A DNA stretch of 64,000 bases from Clostridiales bacterium (GTDB lineage Bacteria; Bacillota; Clostridia; Oscillospirales; Acutalibacteraceae): assembly GCA_018364155.1 (NCBI GenBank), contig JAGZMM010000004.1, forward strand, positions 298,565-362,564, given 5' to 3'. How positions within the stretch are numbered: the first letter of the stretch is position 1; every line of letters begins with the position of its first letter. The notes below the pieces were generated by a model, which did no database searches, was not told the origin of the DNA, and worked only from the letters and a program-made list of their open reading frames with translations. The position numbers and the translations under genes were made by a program. Positions 17,018-25,730 of the stretch are shown piece after piece.

Positions 17018-18106
17018 TTACTGGCAGTCGGTCATCAGGTCAAGCAGGGCGATGGCGGCCGCGGCCTCCACCACCGGCAGCGCCCTGGGGACGATACACG
17101 GGTCATGCCGGCCCACCACAGTTAAAGGAACCTGCAAAACCTCTGGGTTTTGCAGATCCACCGTGGCCTGCTCCTTGGAAATGGAGGGGGTAGGCTTGAA
17201 CGCCACTCGGAACAAAAGGGGCATACCCGAGGTGATGCCTCCAAGTACCCCGCCGTGGCGGTTGGTGACGGTGCGTACTTGTCCATTTTCCCGGACAAAG
17301 GCGTCGTTGTGTTCACTTCCCCGCAGGGAAGCGGCGGCAAAACCCGCGCCGAATTCCACCCCGCGCACCGCCGGGATGCCAAAGAGAATGGAGGCGAGCC
17401 GGTTTTCCACCCCGTCGAACATGGGCGAGCCGATGCCTGCCGGAAGGCCTATTGCTGCGCATTCCACGATGCCGCCCACGCTGTCGCAGGAAAGCCTGGC
17501 CTTTTCGATTTCCACGCGCATCTTGTCCTCCGCCTTGGGATCGATCACCGGGAAGGAACGCTTGGACAGGTCGCAAAGCTGCTCCTTGGACACGGTCACC
17601 GGGTCCAAAGGCACGTCCGCCACTCCGGCAATCGCATAGGCGTGGGAGCCGATGACGATCCCTTTACGGGCGAGAATCTGCCGGCAGACCGCTCCGGCAA
17701 AAACCAGCGGCGCCGTCAGCCGGCCGGAAAAGTGGCCGCCGCCCCTGGGGTCGTTGGCGCCGTGGTAGCGTACATTGCCGGTAAAGTCCGCATGGCCCGG
17801 CCGGGGCTTTGCAAGCAGGTTGGCGTAGTCCCCGGACCGGGTGTTATGGTTCTCAATGACAGCGGCCAGAGGGGCACCGGTGGTGCGCCCCTCGAGCATG
17901 CCGGACAGGATACGCGGCACGTCCCCTTCCTTGCGGGGGGTGGAGGACCGGTCCTGCCCCGGGGCCCGGCGCTTCATTTGCAGCAGCACCTCCTCCAAGT
18001 CAATGGCCTCCCCTGCCGGCAGCCCGTCGAGTACCGCGCCAATGGCGGGCCCGTGGCTTTCCCCGAAAATCGAAAGCTTGATGTGATTACCCCAGGTGGA
18101 TGCCAT
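17018..18106 (-). CDS. aroC: Chorismate synthase
   Basis: 362 residues; converts EPSP to chorismate using reduced FMN without net redox change. The signature GESHGPAIGAVLDGLP is near the N-terminus and the second signature GGxLGGITxGMP appears in the C-terminal half. Start at ATG 18106 has GGAGG 8 nt upstream; the ATG at 18112 would be too close. The start region overlaps the end of aroA by 20 bp, indicating coupled translation. Confidence 0.96.
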   Translation of the reverse strand: MASTWGNHIKLSIFGESHGPAIGAVLDGLPAGEAIDLEEVLLQMKRRAPGQDRSSTPRKEGDVPRILSGMLEGRTTGAPLAAVIENHNTRSGDYANLLAKPRPGHADFTGNVRYHGANDPRGGGHFSGRLTAPLVFAGAVCRQILARKGIVIGSHAYAIAGVADVPLDPVTVSKEQLCDLSKRSFPVIDPKAEDKMRVEIEKARLSCDSVGGIVECAAIGLPAGIGSPMFDGVENRLASILFGIPAVRGVEFGAGFAAASLRGSEHNDAFVRENGQVRTVTNRHGGVLGGITSGMPLLFRVAFKPTPSISKEQATVDLQNPEVLQVPLTVVGRHDPCIVPRALPVVEAAAAIALLDLMTDCQ

Positions 18107-19373
18107 GTGCATGCCCTCCCAACCGATTGTATTCGTGAAAAAAGGATGGATACGATTTGTTAATTGCCTGCGCGTCCTGAATGGTGACTTCTCCCTGGGC
18201 CGCCAGCGCGGCCATCGCCGCCGCCATGACGATGCGGTGGTCGTTGGCTCCGTCCACCGTCCCGCCCGTGAAGCGCTTTACCCCGTGAATGAGCAGGCCG
18301 TCCTGTGTTTCTTCGCATTGCCCTCCCAGCGCCTGAATGAGAGCGGCGGTGGTTTTGAGCCGGTCGCTTTCCTTGATGCGAAGGCGCTGGGCATTATAGA
18401 TGCGGCTGTCCCCGTCGGCCAGAGCGGCGGTCACCGCTAAAATGGGAACCAGGTCCGGAATCTGGGCCGCGTCGATGTCCTGTGCCCGGATCCGGCCGGA
18501 GGGAGGCGTGCAGCGAAGCGAGCCGTCCGCCCGTTTCTCCACCTCGATCCCGAACCCTTCAAATAAGGGAAGCGCCGCCTTGTCCCCCTGCACCGAGTCA
18601 AAACGAAGCCCGGTCAGAGTCAAATCGCTTCCAAAGGCGGCCCCGGCCAGAAAGAAAGCAGCCTGGGACCAATCGGACTCCACCGTGCAGGCTTTCGCCC
18701 GGTACCGCTGCCCGCCCGGTACCCGCCAGCCGCCGGCGATAGGCTCTACCTGCACGCCGAACTCCTTTAGGATTTGCAGCGTCAGGTCGATATACCCGGC
18801 CGACTGCAAGGGCGTGGTCAGGCGGATTTCGCTGTCCCCGCAAAGGAGGGGAAGGGCGAAAAGGAGCCCCGTGATAAACTGGGAGCTTATATCCCCTGGC
18901 AAGGAAAACACCCCGGGCTTTAGCTGCCCGTCGATGGCCAGAGGCAGCCCGCCCTTTGTCCGGCAGGTCACCCCTGCTTTGGGCAGGCAGTCCAGATACA
19001 CCCCGATGGGCCGGGTGGGAAGCTTTCCTTCCCCGGTAAACACCGCGCTTCGCCCCAGCGCCGCCGCCACCGGGATAAAAAACCGCAGGGTGGACCCCGA
19101 TTCTCCACAGGGCAGGGCCAAGGTGCCCCCTTCCCGTCGGTCTGGATGGATGCCCGACACGGTCAGCACCTCCCCGCACAAGCGGATGGAGGCGCCCAGC
19201 GCCTCGGCGACGCCGATGGTGGCTTTAATGTCGTCGGACAGGGCCACCGGGGATAAGACACTCTCCCCCTGAGCCAGCGCCGCGCATAGGATGGCCCGGT
19301 GGGCCGCGGACTTGGATGGGGGCGGCTTAATGTCTCCCGAAAGCCTGCCCGGCGAAAGGACTGCGGTGGACAT
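18087..19373 (-). CDS. aroA: 3-phosphoshikimate 1-carboxyvinyltransferase (EPSP synthase)
   Basis: 428 residues; joins phosphoenolpyruvate to shikimate 3-phosphate. PPPSKSAAHRAILCAAL carries the conserved Lys/Ser/Arg for substrate binding. GESGSTLRFFIPVAAAL contains the PEP-binding region, with SGST rather than the NAGTA of class I enzymes, so this is a class II-like or variant form. RIKESDRL is the second family signature. GAGGAGG lies upstream of the ATG. Confidence 0.96.
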   Translation of the reverse strand: MSTAVLSPGRLSGDIKPPPSKSAAHRAILCAALAQGESVLSPVALSDDIKATIGVAEALGASIRLCGEVLTVSGIHPDRREGGTLALPCGESGSTLRFFIPVAAALGRSAVFTGEGKLPTRPIGVYLDCLPKAGVTCRTKGGLPLAIDGQLKPGVFSLPGDISSQFITGLLFALPLLCGDSEIRLTTPLQSAGYIDLTLQILKEFGVQVEPIAGGWRVPGGQRYRAKACTVESDWSQAAFFLAGAAFGSDLTLTGLRFDSVQGDKAALPLFEGFGIEVEKRADGSLRCTPPSGRIRAQDIDAAQIPDLVPILAVTAALADGDSRIYNAQRLRIKESDRLKTTAALIQALGGQCEETQDGLLIHGVKRFTGGTVDGANDHRIVMAAAMAALAAQGEVTIQDAQAINKSYPSFFHEYNRLGGHAHGIHLG

Positions 19374-19399
19374 GGGCGTTCCTCCTCAATTCCAATTTG

Positions 19400-20449
19400 T
19401 TATATTTCAATGAAAAATTCCAGTTCGTTTAGCTCGATTGGGCGGATAAAAGAATCCCCGATGGCATGGAGCAAAACAAAGTTCACCCCGCTTGCGCTGC
19501 GCTTTTTGTCGGTGAAGGCCGCTTTGGCCAGCTCTTCGCAGGAAAAGCGGGTCTCGGTGGGCAAGGAGAACTTCTGGGCCACCTTCTCAATGCGCGCGGC
19601 GGTGCCCGGCTTAGTCAGGCCCGCCTTTTCCCCGGCTAGGGCCGCCCTTACCATGCCGATGGCAACCGCTTCGCCGTGAGCGATTCCTTCATAATGATGA
19701 AGCCGCTCGATGGCATGGCCCAGGGTGTGGCCAAAGTTTAAAAGCATCCGCTCGCCCTGTTCCTTTTCGTCGTTCTCCACCACCTGGCGCTTGATGTCGA
19801 TGCAGCGGGCGATCATGTCCTCCAGAAAATCGTGAACGTCTTCGGTCTCCATGCGGGCAAACAAATCCTTGTCCTTGATGCATCCGGCCTTGATGGCCTC
19901 CGCCATGCCGTCGGAGAAGTACCGCCCCGGCAGGGTGGAGAGCACCCCCGTGTCACACAGCACCAAAGAGGGCTGCCAGAAAGCGCCCACCAGGTTCTTT
20001 CCCACCTCCAGGTCCACCCCGGTTTTGCCGCCTACGGAGCTGTCCACCTGGGCGAGCAGAGAGGTGGGGATCTGTACAAAGGGGATACCCCGCAGGTAGG
20101 TGGCGCTGGCAAAGCCGCACATGTCCCCAGTGACCCCGCCGCCCAAGGCGACCGCCAGGTCCCCCCGGGTAAGCCCCGTGGCCGCGAACACCTCATACAT
20201 TTGCGCAATGGTGGAAAGGCGCTTTTGCGCCTCTCCCGCCGGGAAGGTGAAGACAGCCGCCTGAATGCCCCTGGTCTGCAGGGAGCGCTTGACCGCAGCC
20301 GCGTACAAGGGTCCCACGTTCGAATCGGTGACGATGACCGCCTTTGCCGGATGCAGCCGCTTTTGGACCTCGTCTCCCGCCCGGTCCAAAAGCCCCTTGC
20401 CGATGAGCACATCGTATTCCTTGGAGGTGTGTACCGTCAACGTTTTCAT
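19400..20449 (-). CDS. aroB: 3-dehydroquinate synthase
   Basis: 349 residues; NAD- and metal-dependent cyclisation of DAHP to 3-dehydroquinate. The GGGVTGDMCGFASATYLRG motif is the NAD/metal core, QIPTSLLAQVDSSVGGKTGVD the substrate region, and the metal histidines lie in LNFGHTLGHAIE and the HGEAVAIGM segment. The start overlaps the end of aroF by 4 bp (ATGA), so the two are translationally coupled. Confidence 0.96.
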   Translation of the reverse strand: MKTLTVHTSKEYDVLIGKGLLDRAGDEVQKRLHPAKAVIVTDSNVGPLYAAAVKRSLQTRGIQAAVFTFPAGEAQKRLSTIAQMYEVFAATGLTRGDLAVALGGGVTGDMCGFASATYLRGIPFVQIPTSLLAQVDSSVGGKTGVDLEVGKNLVGAFWQPSLVLCDTGVLSTLPGRYFSDGMAEAIKAGCIKDKDLFARMETEDVHDFLEDMIARCIDIKRQVVENDEKEQGERMLLNFGHTLGHAIERLHHYEGIAHGEAVAIGMVRAALAGEKAGLTKPGTAARIEKVAQKFSLPTETRFSCEELAKAAFTDKKRSASGVNFVLLHAIGDSFIRPIELNELEFFIEI

Positions 20450-21483
20450 ATGGCGGTCACCCCCGTATCCAGACCCTCGGCGGAAAGAACCGCCTTGGCC
20501 TTTCTAAGCCGCTTGGCGATGACGTCGAACTGGTCGGGCGTAATGGACTGGGCCCCGTCGGACAACGCGCGGGCGGGGTCGTTGTGCACCTCGATGATCA
20601 AACCGTCTGCTCCTGCGGCGATGGCCGCCATGCTCAACGGCTCCACCAGCCACGTGATGCCCGCCGCGTGGCTCGGGTCCACCACCACCGGCAGGTGGGA
20701 ACGGTTTTTGAGGATCGGGATGGCCGAAATGTCCAGAGTATTGCGGGTGAAGGTCTCGAAGGTGCGAATGCCCCGCTCGCAGAGGATGACCTTTTCATTC
20801 CCGCCGCTCATGATGTATTCCGCGCTCATGAGGAACTCGCTTAAGGTGTTGGCGAGGCCGCGCTTGAGCAGGATGGGCTTGTCGAGCTTGCCCAGCTCCT
20901 TTAAGAGCTCGAAGTTTTGCATGTTCCGGGCGCCCACCTGAATGATATCCACATCCTCGAACAAGTCTAAGTGGGAGGCGGACATGATTTCCGTCACGAT
21001 GGGAAGCCCCGTTTTTTTCCGTGCCTCCTGCAAAAGCTCCAGCCCTTCCGCCCGCAGGCCCTGGAAGGCGTAGGGCGAGGTGCGGGGCTTGAAGGCGCCG
21101 CCGCGCAGGAAATTGGCGCCCGCCGCCTTCACCCGCTCGGCCACGCCGCAGATCTGTTCCTCGCTTTCCACCGAGCAGGGGCCCGCGATCAGGGTCAGCG
21201 ACCCGTCGCCGATGACCTGCCCGCCCGGCAGGGTGATCACCGTATTGTCCGGATGAAACTTGCGGTTGGCCTTCTTGTAAGGCTCCTGCACCCGCTTGAC
21301 GGAAGCCACAATGGGCTGTGCCTTGACAAAGTCAATGTCGATGGAGGCGGTGTCCCCTAAAAGGCCTAGGACGGTTTCGTGGGTGCCGTGCCAGGCGTTG
21401 ACCGAAACGCCCATTTTGTTAAAAATCCGGCTGAGCTCCTCAACTTTTTCCGGGCTGGCGCCTTGCTTTAATACGATAATCAT
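20446..21483 (-). CDS. aroF: DAHP synthase, type I-beta with N-terminal regulatory domain
   Basis: 345 residues; first committed step of aromatic synthesis, joining PEP and erythrose 4-phosphate. The first ~75 residues (VLKQGASPEKVEELSRIFNKMG) form the ferredoxin-like regulatory domain found in the Thermotoga/Bacillota type. The barrel starts at about 90 with TLIAGPCSVES, and contains RGGAFKPRTSPYAFQG and ILKNRSHLPVVVDPSHAAG. Feedback by Tyr and/or Phe is known for such enzymes. First structural gene of the operon, directly behind the leader terminator at 21540. Confidence 0.95.
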   Translation of the reverse strand: MIIVLKQGASPEKVEELSRIFNKMGVSVNAWHGTHETVLGLLGDTASIDIDFVKAQPIVASVKRVQEPYKKANRKFHPDNTVITLPGGQVIGDGSLTLIAGPCSVESEEQICGVAERVKAAGANFLRGGAFKPRTSPYAFQGLRAEGLELLQEARKKTGLPIVTEIMSASHLDLFEDVDIIQVGARNMQNFELLKELGKLDKPILLKRGLANTLSEFLMSAEYIMSGGNEKVILCERGIRTFETFTRNTLDISAIPILKNRSHLPVVVDPSHAAGITWLVEPLSMAAIAAGADGLIIEVHNDPARALSDGAQSITPDQFDVIAKRLRKAKAVLSAEGLDTGVTAI

Positions 21484-21533
21484 ACAGATACTCCCTTTCT
21501 TGCGTCAAGTGGACGGATGCTTCAAAACAAACA

Positions 21534-21563
21534 AAAAACGGAGCCCATGTCACCATGAGCTCC
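21534..21563 (-). terminator. Attenuator terminator in the aro operon leader
   Basis: On the minus strand GGAGCTCATGG-tga-CATGGGCTCC (complement of 21540-21563) is followed by GTTTTTT. The near-perfect stem and U-tract sit between the leader peptide and aroF, with no gene ending just before it. It is therefore an attenuator rather than a gene-end terminator. Confidence 0.88.
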
Positions 21564-21596
21564 GCGCAGGATCAAACGGATACCATTCCCGTTCTC

Positions 21597-21707
21597 TCAA
21601 TCCAGGGCTTCTCGCTTCACAGCAGACAGATAGGCACGGCAAAACAGACGGCCGTCATAAAAACGGACGCCATAAAAGCCGGTAAATCGTCTGCTAAGCT
21701 GCGACAT
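21597..21707 (-). CDS. Phe/Tyr-rich leader peptide of the aro-pheA operon
   Basis: A 36-codon frame too short for normal ORF lists. ATG at 21707 has GGAGGG (complement of 21716-21721) exactly 8 nt upstream. It encodes MSQLSRRFTGFYGVRFYDG followed by RLFCRAYLSAVKREALD. Phe occupies residues 8, 11, 16 and 22; Tyr 12, 17 and 26. It lies between a strong promoter (21742-21770) and the intrinsic terminator at 21534-21563, just before aroF. When charged tRNA-Phe or tRNA-Tyr is scarce a ribosome would stall in codons 8-17. The leader can form a long stem pairing 21689-21695 plus 21707-21713 with 21613-21619 plus 21621-21627, and a competing GAAGCCC/GGGCTCC pairing with the terminator arm. The mechanism is inferred. 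Confidence 0.8.
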   Translation of the reverse strand: MSQLSRRFTGFYGVRFYDGRLFCRAYLSAVKREALD

Positions 21708-21741
21708 GAAGCGAACCCTCCGATCCTTTTTCGTTGCATTC

Positions 21742-21770
21742 ATCATAACGCCCCAGGTTTTGATTGTCAA
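21742..21770 (-). promoter_or_regulatory. Sigma-A promoter of the aromatic operon
   Basis: Minus-strand TTGACA (complement of 21765-21770), 17-bp spacer, TATGAT (complement of 21742-21747). Predicted start near 21735, 28 nt before the leader-peptide ATG. Confidence 0.88.
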
Positions 21771-21888
21771 GCCGAAGATTTAAAAACGGGAGATTTGGAA
21801 ATTGTGCATATTGTTGCTTTAAAGAATAAAAGCGTTAAATCATCAAAGAAACAGGCTGATTTTTGAGCGGGATGCACAAAATAATAAC

Positions 21889-22731
21889 TTATTTTTTGGC
21901 AGCCAGCTCTGCAAATCGGTCCTGGAGCCAGTTCTGGCACAGGCCCAGCCACTGGGCCACCCGAGGCTTTACATACCGGGCCTCCCCGCCGCTGGTTTCC
22001 TCGGTGGCCAGGGAAATGCCATGCTGCCCTTCGGGGAAAATGTGCAGCTCATAGGGGATGTTCTGCTCGCGCAGGGCCCAGGCCATCAAAAGGGTATTTT
22101 GCATGGGAACCGCGTCGTCCTCAAAGGTGGTCCACAAAAAGGTGGGCGGAAAATCCGCCGGGACGTGCTTTTCCAGAGAGAGCAGGTCCAAAGCCGCGGG
22201 GTCCTCCCGCTTGTCTCCCAGAGTGCGGTCGAAAGAGCCCCGGTGAGCAAAAGGCCCCGAGGTGATGACCGGGTAGCTAAGCACCATCAGGTCGGGCCGG
22301 GCGGAGCCAGGGACGATACCGGGGGCCGCGGCAAAGTCCGCGCTGTGAAATTCGCCCAGGGCGGCCGCCAGATGCGAGCCTGCCGAGAAGCCCAAGGCCG
22401 CTACCCGGTTCGGGTCAATAAACCAGTCCGCCGCTTTTTCCCGGATCAGCGAAAAGGCCCGGGCCGCGTCCTTTAAGGGAGCGGGATGCAGGTGGGGCTC
22501 GCAGGAGTACCACAGCACAAAGGCGTGATAGCCCGCCGCGTTAAACTGGAGCGCCACCGCTTCCGCCTCTCTGGGGGAGCATTCCAAGTAACCGCTGCCG
22601 GGAAAGACCACTACTGCCGGGCGGGGCGCCTCGCTTTTGAGCAGGTATGCGTCCAGAGTGGGCCGAAAGCCGTCTCCCGTGTCCCCGGGGTAGGGGAATT
22701 CGCCCCATAAGTCAAGGGTTTTCGCAATCAT
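21889..22731 (-). CDS. Alpha/beta hydrolase, acetyl-ester/xylan-esterase-like
   Basis: 280 residues, no signal peptide, so cytoplasmic. Nucleophile elbow GFSAGSH near residue 127, oxyanion segment VVFPGSGYLECSP, and catalytic Asp and His in TFEDDAVP and EGQHGIS. This is the BD-FAE/acetyl-xylan-esterase-like group that removes acyl groups from sugars or small esters. Monocistronic on the minus strand. Substrate cannot be determined; the sugar-esterase reading is from family resemblance. Confidence 0.82.
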   Translation of the reverse strand: MIAKTLDLWGEFPYPGDTGDGFRPTLDAYLLKSEAPRPAVVVFPGSGYLECSPREAEAVALQFNAAGYHAFVLWYSCEPHLHPAPLKDAARAFSLIREKAADWFIDPNRVAALGFSAGSHLAAALGEFHSADFAAAPGIVPGSARPDLMVLSYPVITSGPFAHRGSFDRTLGDKREDPAALDLLSLEKHVPADFPPTFLWTTFEDDAVPMQNTLLMAWALREQNIPYELHIFPEGQHGISLATEETSGGEARYVKPRVAQWLGLCQNWLQDRFAELAAKK

Positions 22732-22819
22732 GTTATGAAGTCTCCTTCCATATGTGGTTCGTTTGCCGGGTTTTTCTTTATTTTACACCACCCGGTACGG
22801 CCTTTCAATGAAATTTCGG

Positions 22820-22848
22820 TTGTACAATTTGAAAAAACGTGCTACTAT
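22820..22848 (+). promoter_or_regulatory. Sigma-A promoter for metY
   Basis: TTGTAC (22820-22825), 17-bp spacer, TACTAT (22843-22848). The start would be near 22855, leaving a leader of only about 35 nt, too short for a SAM riboswitch or T-box. Confidence 0.65.
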
Positions 22849-22889
22849 TTTTGCCAGAATGAATGCACCATGCAAAGGAGTGGATCCCC

Positions 22890-24161
22890 TTGAGCGAATT
22901 CGGATTTGACACCAAATGCGTGCAGGAGGGCTGGAAGCCGAAAAACGGCGAGCCTCGTGTCCTGCCTATTTACCAAAGCACCACTTATAAGTACGAGTCC
23001 TCCGAGCAGATGGGACGGCTCTTCGATTTGGAAGAGGACGGTTTCTTCTATACCCGCCTGGCAAATCCCACCTTGGCGGCGGTGGAGAATAAAATTGCGG
23101 CGCTGGAAGGCGGCGTGGGCGCCATGCTCACCTCCTCCGGCCAGGCGGCCAGCTTTCTCTCCTTGTTCAACATCGTCAGCGCCGGGGAACACATTGTTTC
23201 CTCCTCGGCCATCTACGGCGGCACCTTTAATCTCCTGAACGTCACCATGCGCCGCATGGGGATCGATGTGACCTTTGTGGACCCTGACGACGATGTGGAG
23301 ACCATCCGGGGGGCGTTTCAGGAGAATACCCGGGCGGTTTTCGTCGAGTCCATCGCGAACCCGGCCCTGATCGTGACCGATATCCGTAAGTTCGCGGACC
23401 TGGCCCATGCCCACGGCGTGCCCCTGATTGTGGACAACACCTTCCCCACCCCTGCAAATTTCCGGCCCCTTGAGCACGGGGCGGACATCGTCACCCATTC
23501 CACCACCAAGTACATGGACGGCCACGCCACCTCGGTGGGCGGTGTGATTGTGGACGGGGGCAAGTTTGACTGGACCAACGGGAAATTCCCCTCCCTGTGT
23601 GAGCCGGACGAATCCTATCACGGGGTTACCTACACCGAGCGCTTTGGCCCCGCCGCCTATCTGGTCAAGGCCCGGGCCCAGCTCATGCGGGATTTGGGCT
23701 GCATTCCCGGCCCGCAGAACGCGTTCCTTCTCAACCTGGGGCTGGAAACCCTTCCCCTGCGCATGAAGAAGCACTGCGAAAATGCCCAGAAGGTGGCCGA
23801 ATACTTAGAGAAAAACGAGAAGGTTTCTTGGGTCAATTACCCCGGCCTTGCGTCCAACGCCTATTATGATCTGGCCAAGCGTATCATGCCAAACGGCACC
23901 TGCGGGGTTGTTTCCTTCGGCGTCAAGGGCGGCCGGGAGGCGGCCACGAAGTTTATGGACCATCTGAAGCTGGCGGCCATCGTCACTCACGTGGCCGACG
24001 CGCGCACCTGTGTGCTCCACCCGGCTTCCACCACCCACCGCCAGTTAAGCGACGAGCAGCTCAAGGAATGCGGCGTGTCCCCGGACCTGATTCGTCTTTC
24101 GGTCGGCATCGAGGATGTAAACGACATCATTGCGGACATTGAGCAAGCCCTCAACGCGTAA
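22890..24161 (+). CDS. metY: O-acetylhomoserine sulfhydrylase (MetY type)
   Basis: 423 residues; PLP-dependent synthesis of homocysteine from O-acetylhomoserine and sulfide (some members make cysteine). The gamma family pattern is clear: YTRLANPTLAAVENKIAALEGG, TSSGQAASFLSLF, VDNTFPTPANFRPLEHGADI and the PLP lysine in HSTTKYMDGHATSVGG. Start is TTG 22890 because AAAGGAG lies 9 nt before it; upstream ATG codons lack a site and would be removed from conserved sequence. A strong terminator follows. Confidence 0.93.
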   Translation: MSEFGFDTKCVQEGWKPKNGEPRVLPIYQSTTYKYESSEQMGRLFDLEEDGFFYTRLANPTLAAVENKIAALEGGVGAMLTSSGQAASFLSLFNIVSAGEHIVSSSAIYGGTFNLLNVTMRRMGIDVTFVDPDDDVETIRGAFQENTRAVFVESIANPALIVTDIRKFADLAHAHGVPLIVDNTFPTPANFRPLEHGADIVTHSTTKYMDGHATSVGGVIVDGGKFDWTNGKFPSLCEPDESYHGVTYTERFGPAAYLVKARAQLMRDLGCIPGPQNAFLLNLGLETLPLRMKKHCENAQKVAEYLEKNEKVSWVNYPGLASNAYYDLAKRIMPNGTCGVVSFGVKGGREAATKFMDHLKLAAIVTHVADARTCVLHPASTTHRQLSDEQLKECGVSPDLIRLSVGIEDVNDIIADIEQALNA

Positions 24162-24172
24162 AAAAACAAAAA

Positions 24173-24209
24173 AAGCCCCGGCCGGGCCCTAATCCCAGCC
24201 GGGGCTTTT
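24173..24209 (+). terminator. Terminator after metY
   Basis: AAGCCCCGGC...GCCGGGGCTTTTT forms a 10-bp GC stem with a T5 tail on the plus strand; the flanking A-run lets it also work for minus-strand transcripts. The next 130 bp (24210-24344) are GC-rich and hold no gene I can support. Confidence 0.88.
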
Positions 24210-24344
24210 TGCTGATTTTTAGAGAAGAGCCGCGCGCAGGTTGGCTGTAAGGAGCGAACGAACCAGGCGGTTACTCAAGGGGAAGGCCGCCCGGCCCTAG
24301 CGAGACCGGCAAGCCGAAGGGAAAAACCGTTCCTTCTGGCACCT

Positions 24345-24602
24345 CTATTCCCCCGGGGTCTGCGGGTCCCGGTCCTCCGGAAGGAACAGGCAATAGAGCG
24401 GGACATGTAGGCCCTCTGCCAGCGCAATGAGCATATCCAGGGAACAAAACCGGTCGTAGTTCTTCGCTTCGATCTGGCTGAGGTACCCCGGGCTCATATG
24501 GGCACGCATGGCCAGACCCTGCTGGGTCAGCCCTTGGCGCTTGCGGTATTTCTTTAAATTGTCGATAATCTGGTCGTAAATCGGCTTGTTTTTCTCATTC
24601 AT
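24345..24602 (-). CDS. Xre-family helix-turn-helix regulator
   Basis: 85 residues; a Cro/CI-type HTH covers about 10-65 (LTQQGLAMRAHMSPGYLSQIE) with no extra sensor domain. It probably binds a short operator and autoregulates. The inverted repeat ACTAGC-N5-GCTAGT at 24645-24661 lies 43 bp upstream of its start. The surrounding region 24603-25018 is AT-rich and has no other convincing gene. Confidence 0.85.
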   Translation of the reverse strand: MNEKNKPIYDQIIDNLKKYRKRQGLTQQGLAMRAHMSPGYLSQIEAKNYDRFCSLDMLIALAEGLHVPLYCLFLPEDRDPQTPGE

Positions 24603-24644
24603 ATTCTCACCGATTTCAGTGTATCCGCTTTCATTGCAACAAAT

Positions 24645-24661
24645 ACTAGCAAAAAGCTAGT
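24645..24661. promoter_or_regulatory. Inverted repeat, possible Xre operator
   Basis: ACTAGC-aaaaa-GCTAGT, a perfect 6-bp palindrome upstream of the Xre gene in an AT-rich stretch. It resembles a lambda-type repressor operator in size and place. The 24603-25018 interval holds a weak 76-codon frame (24705-24935) that I do not call. Confidence 0.45.
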
Positions 24662-25018
24662 AAATATGGTAAGATAAAAGAAAACTTGACAAGGTGAGAA
24701 GAAAATGAGCATAATACTCTGCAAAAATATTTTCTGTGTCTTCTGGGATAATGGATTCTGTAAGAGGAAGGAAATTCGGCATGATTTATACGGCTTATGT
24801 GAAACTTCTCTACTAAAAGGAATAGGAGAGATAGACACTACAAAAGAGACGATGGGACAAAAAACAAGCCCCTCTTCTGCAAATAAACAAGCATCCCGAC
24901 ACTCGCTTCTTTATCCTTTTGGAAAAACCAAATAAAAAGAAAGCCCCATGGATTCATAAAAACAGCCGGGATGAATAGAATAGGAAAGAAAGCGATTTGC
25001 AGAAGGGAGAGAAGGCGG

Positions 25019-25486
25019 ATGAAACGAAAATGGATCAGCCTGATCGTTGCGTTGGTGATCCCGGTCGGCTTGGTGGGAGGGCTGTCCGCCCTGATTGCCG
25101 GCAATTCCATGGAGGTGTACGAATCCTTTATTAAACCGCCCTTGTCCCCGCCCGGCTGGCTTTTCCCAGTGATGTGGACCATCCTTTTCATCCTGATGGG
25201 CGTGGCCTCCTGGCTTGTCTACCGCAGCGATTCGCCGCTCAAGTCCCCCGCCCTCTTTCTCTACGGCGCGCAGCTGGCGGTGAACTTCTTCTGGACCCTC
25301 ACCTTCTTTGGTGAACGGTACTATTCCGGCGCCTTTCTGGTGCTCGTGCTCTTGTGGGCTATGATCCTCATCACCATCCGCCAGTTCGGCCGCATCGACA
25401 AGCGGGCCGCCTGGCTGCTGGTGCCCTATGTGTTGTGGGTCACCTTTGCCGGATATCTGAACTTTTTCATCGCCCTGTATAATTAA
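25019..25486 (+). CDS. TspO/MBR family membrane protein
   Basis: 155 residues with five transmembrane helices and the Trp/Pro-rich TspO pattern (FIKPPLSPPGWLFPVMWTILFILMG, then LAVNFFWTLTFF). TspO proteins bind porphyrins and related ligands and act in oxidative stress or tetrapyrrole handling. The ATG at 25019 follows AAGGGAGAGAAGG. Monocistronic, with a terminator just after. HemW, a heme-related radical SAM protein, is 400 bp away on the other strand. Confidence 0.93.
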   Translation: MKRKWISLIVALVIPVGLVGGLSALIAGNSMEVYESFIKPPLSPPGWLFPVMWTILFILMGVASWLVYRSDSPLKSPALFLYGAQLAVNFFWTLTFFGERYYSGAFLVLVLLWAMILITIRQFGRIDKRAAWLLVPYVLWVTFAGYLNFFIALYN

Positions 25487-25500
25487 TCGGAGCATAACAA

Positions 25501-25537
25501 AAGCCCTGTGTGCCGCAAACGCATACAGGGCTTTTTG
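25501..25537. terminator. Bidirectional terminator between tspO and the Cys-rich gene
   Basis: AAGCCCTGT (25501-25509) pairs with ACAGGGCTT (25524-25532), with A-run before and T-run after. Confidence 0.88.
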
Positions 25538-25538
25538 G

Positions 25539-25730
25539 TTATTTTGTTTCCCGGTCTTTCTTCAGGGCTTCAAAGCTGCGGTCGTAGGTGGCTTCCCCCT
25601 CCTTGGAGAAAAAGCAGCCCGGAAAACCGCCCTCGTGGTCCCGGTGGTGGGCCACACAGGCACAGCACTTGCCGTGACGGGGACAGTCATAGGTGCATGG
25701 ACATGGACGAGTATTGCTGCATGCGTTCAT
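25539..25730 (-). CDS. Small Cys-rich protein, DUF6485-like
   Basis: 63 residues with eight Cys in the N-terminal two thirds (CPCTYDCPRHGKCCACVAHHRDH), a probable zinc-binding knuckle. The CPRHGKCCxCVxxHR pattern and later PGCFF resemble the DUF6485 small-protein family of Clostridia; that name is from memory. GGAGGTGA precedes the ATG. Function unknown. It ends against a terminator shared with tspO. Confidence 0.75.
   Translation of the reverse strand: MNACSNTRPCPCTYDCPRHGKCCACVAHHRDHEGGFPGCFFSKEGEATYDRSFEALKKDRETK

Noticed and set aside
21597..21770. T-box riboswitch upstream of aroF
   Set aside because: No AGGGTGG-ACCGCG antiterminator element; the leader peptide model explains the sequence better.
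22849..22889. SAM riboswitch before metY
   Set aside because: The leader is only about 35 nt, too short for any SAM-binding RNA.
24705..24935. 76-codon frame on the plus strand
   Set aside because: Weak ribosome site, no recognisable domain, unusual composition; left as non-coding.
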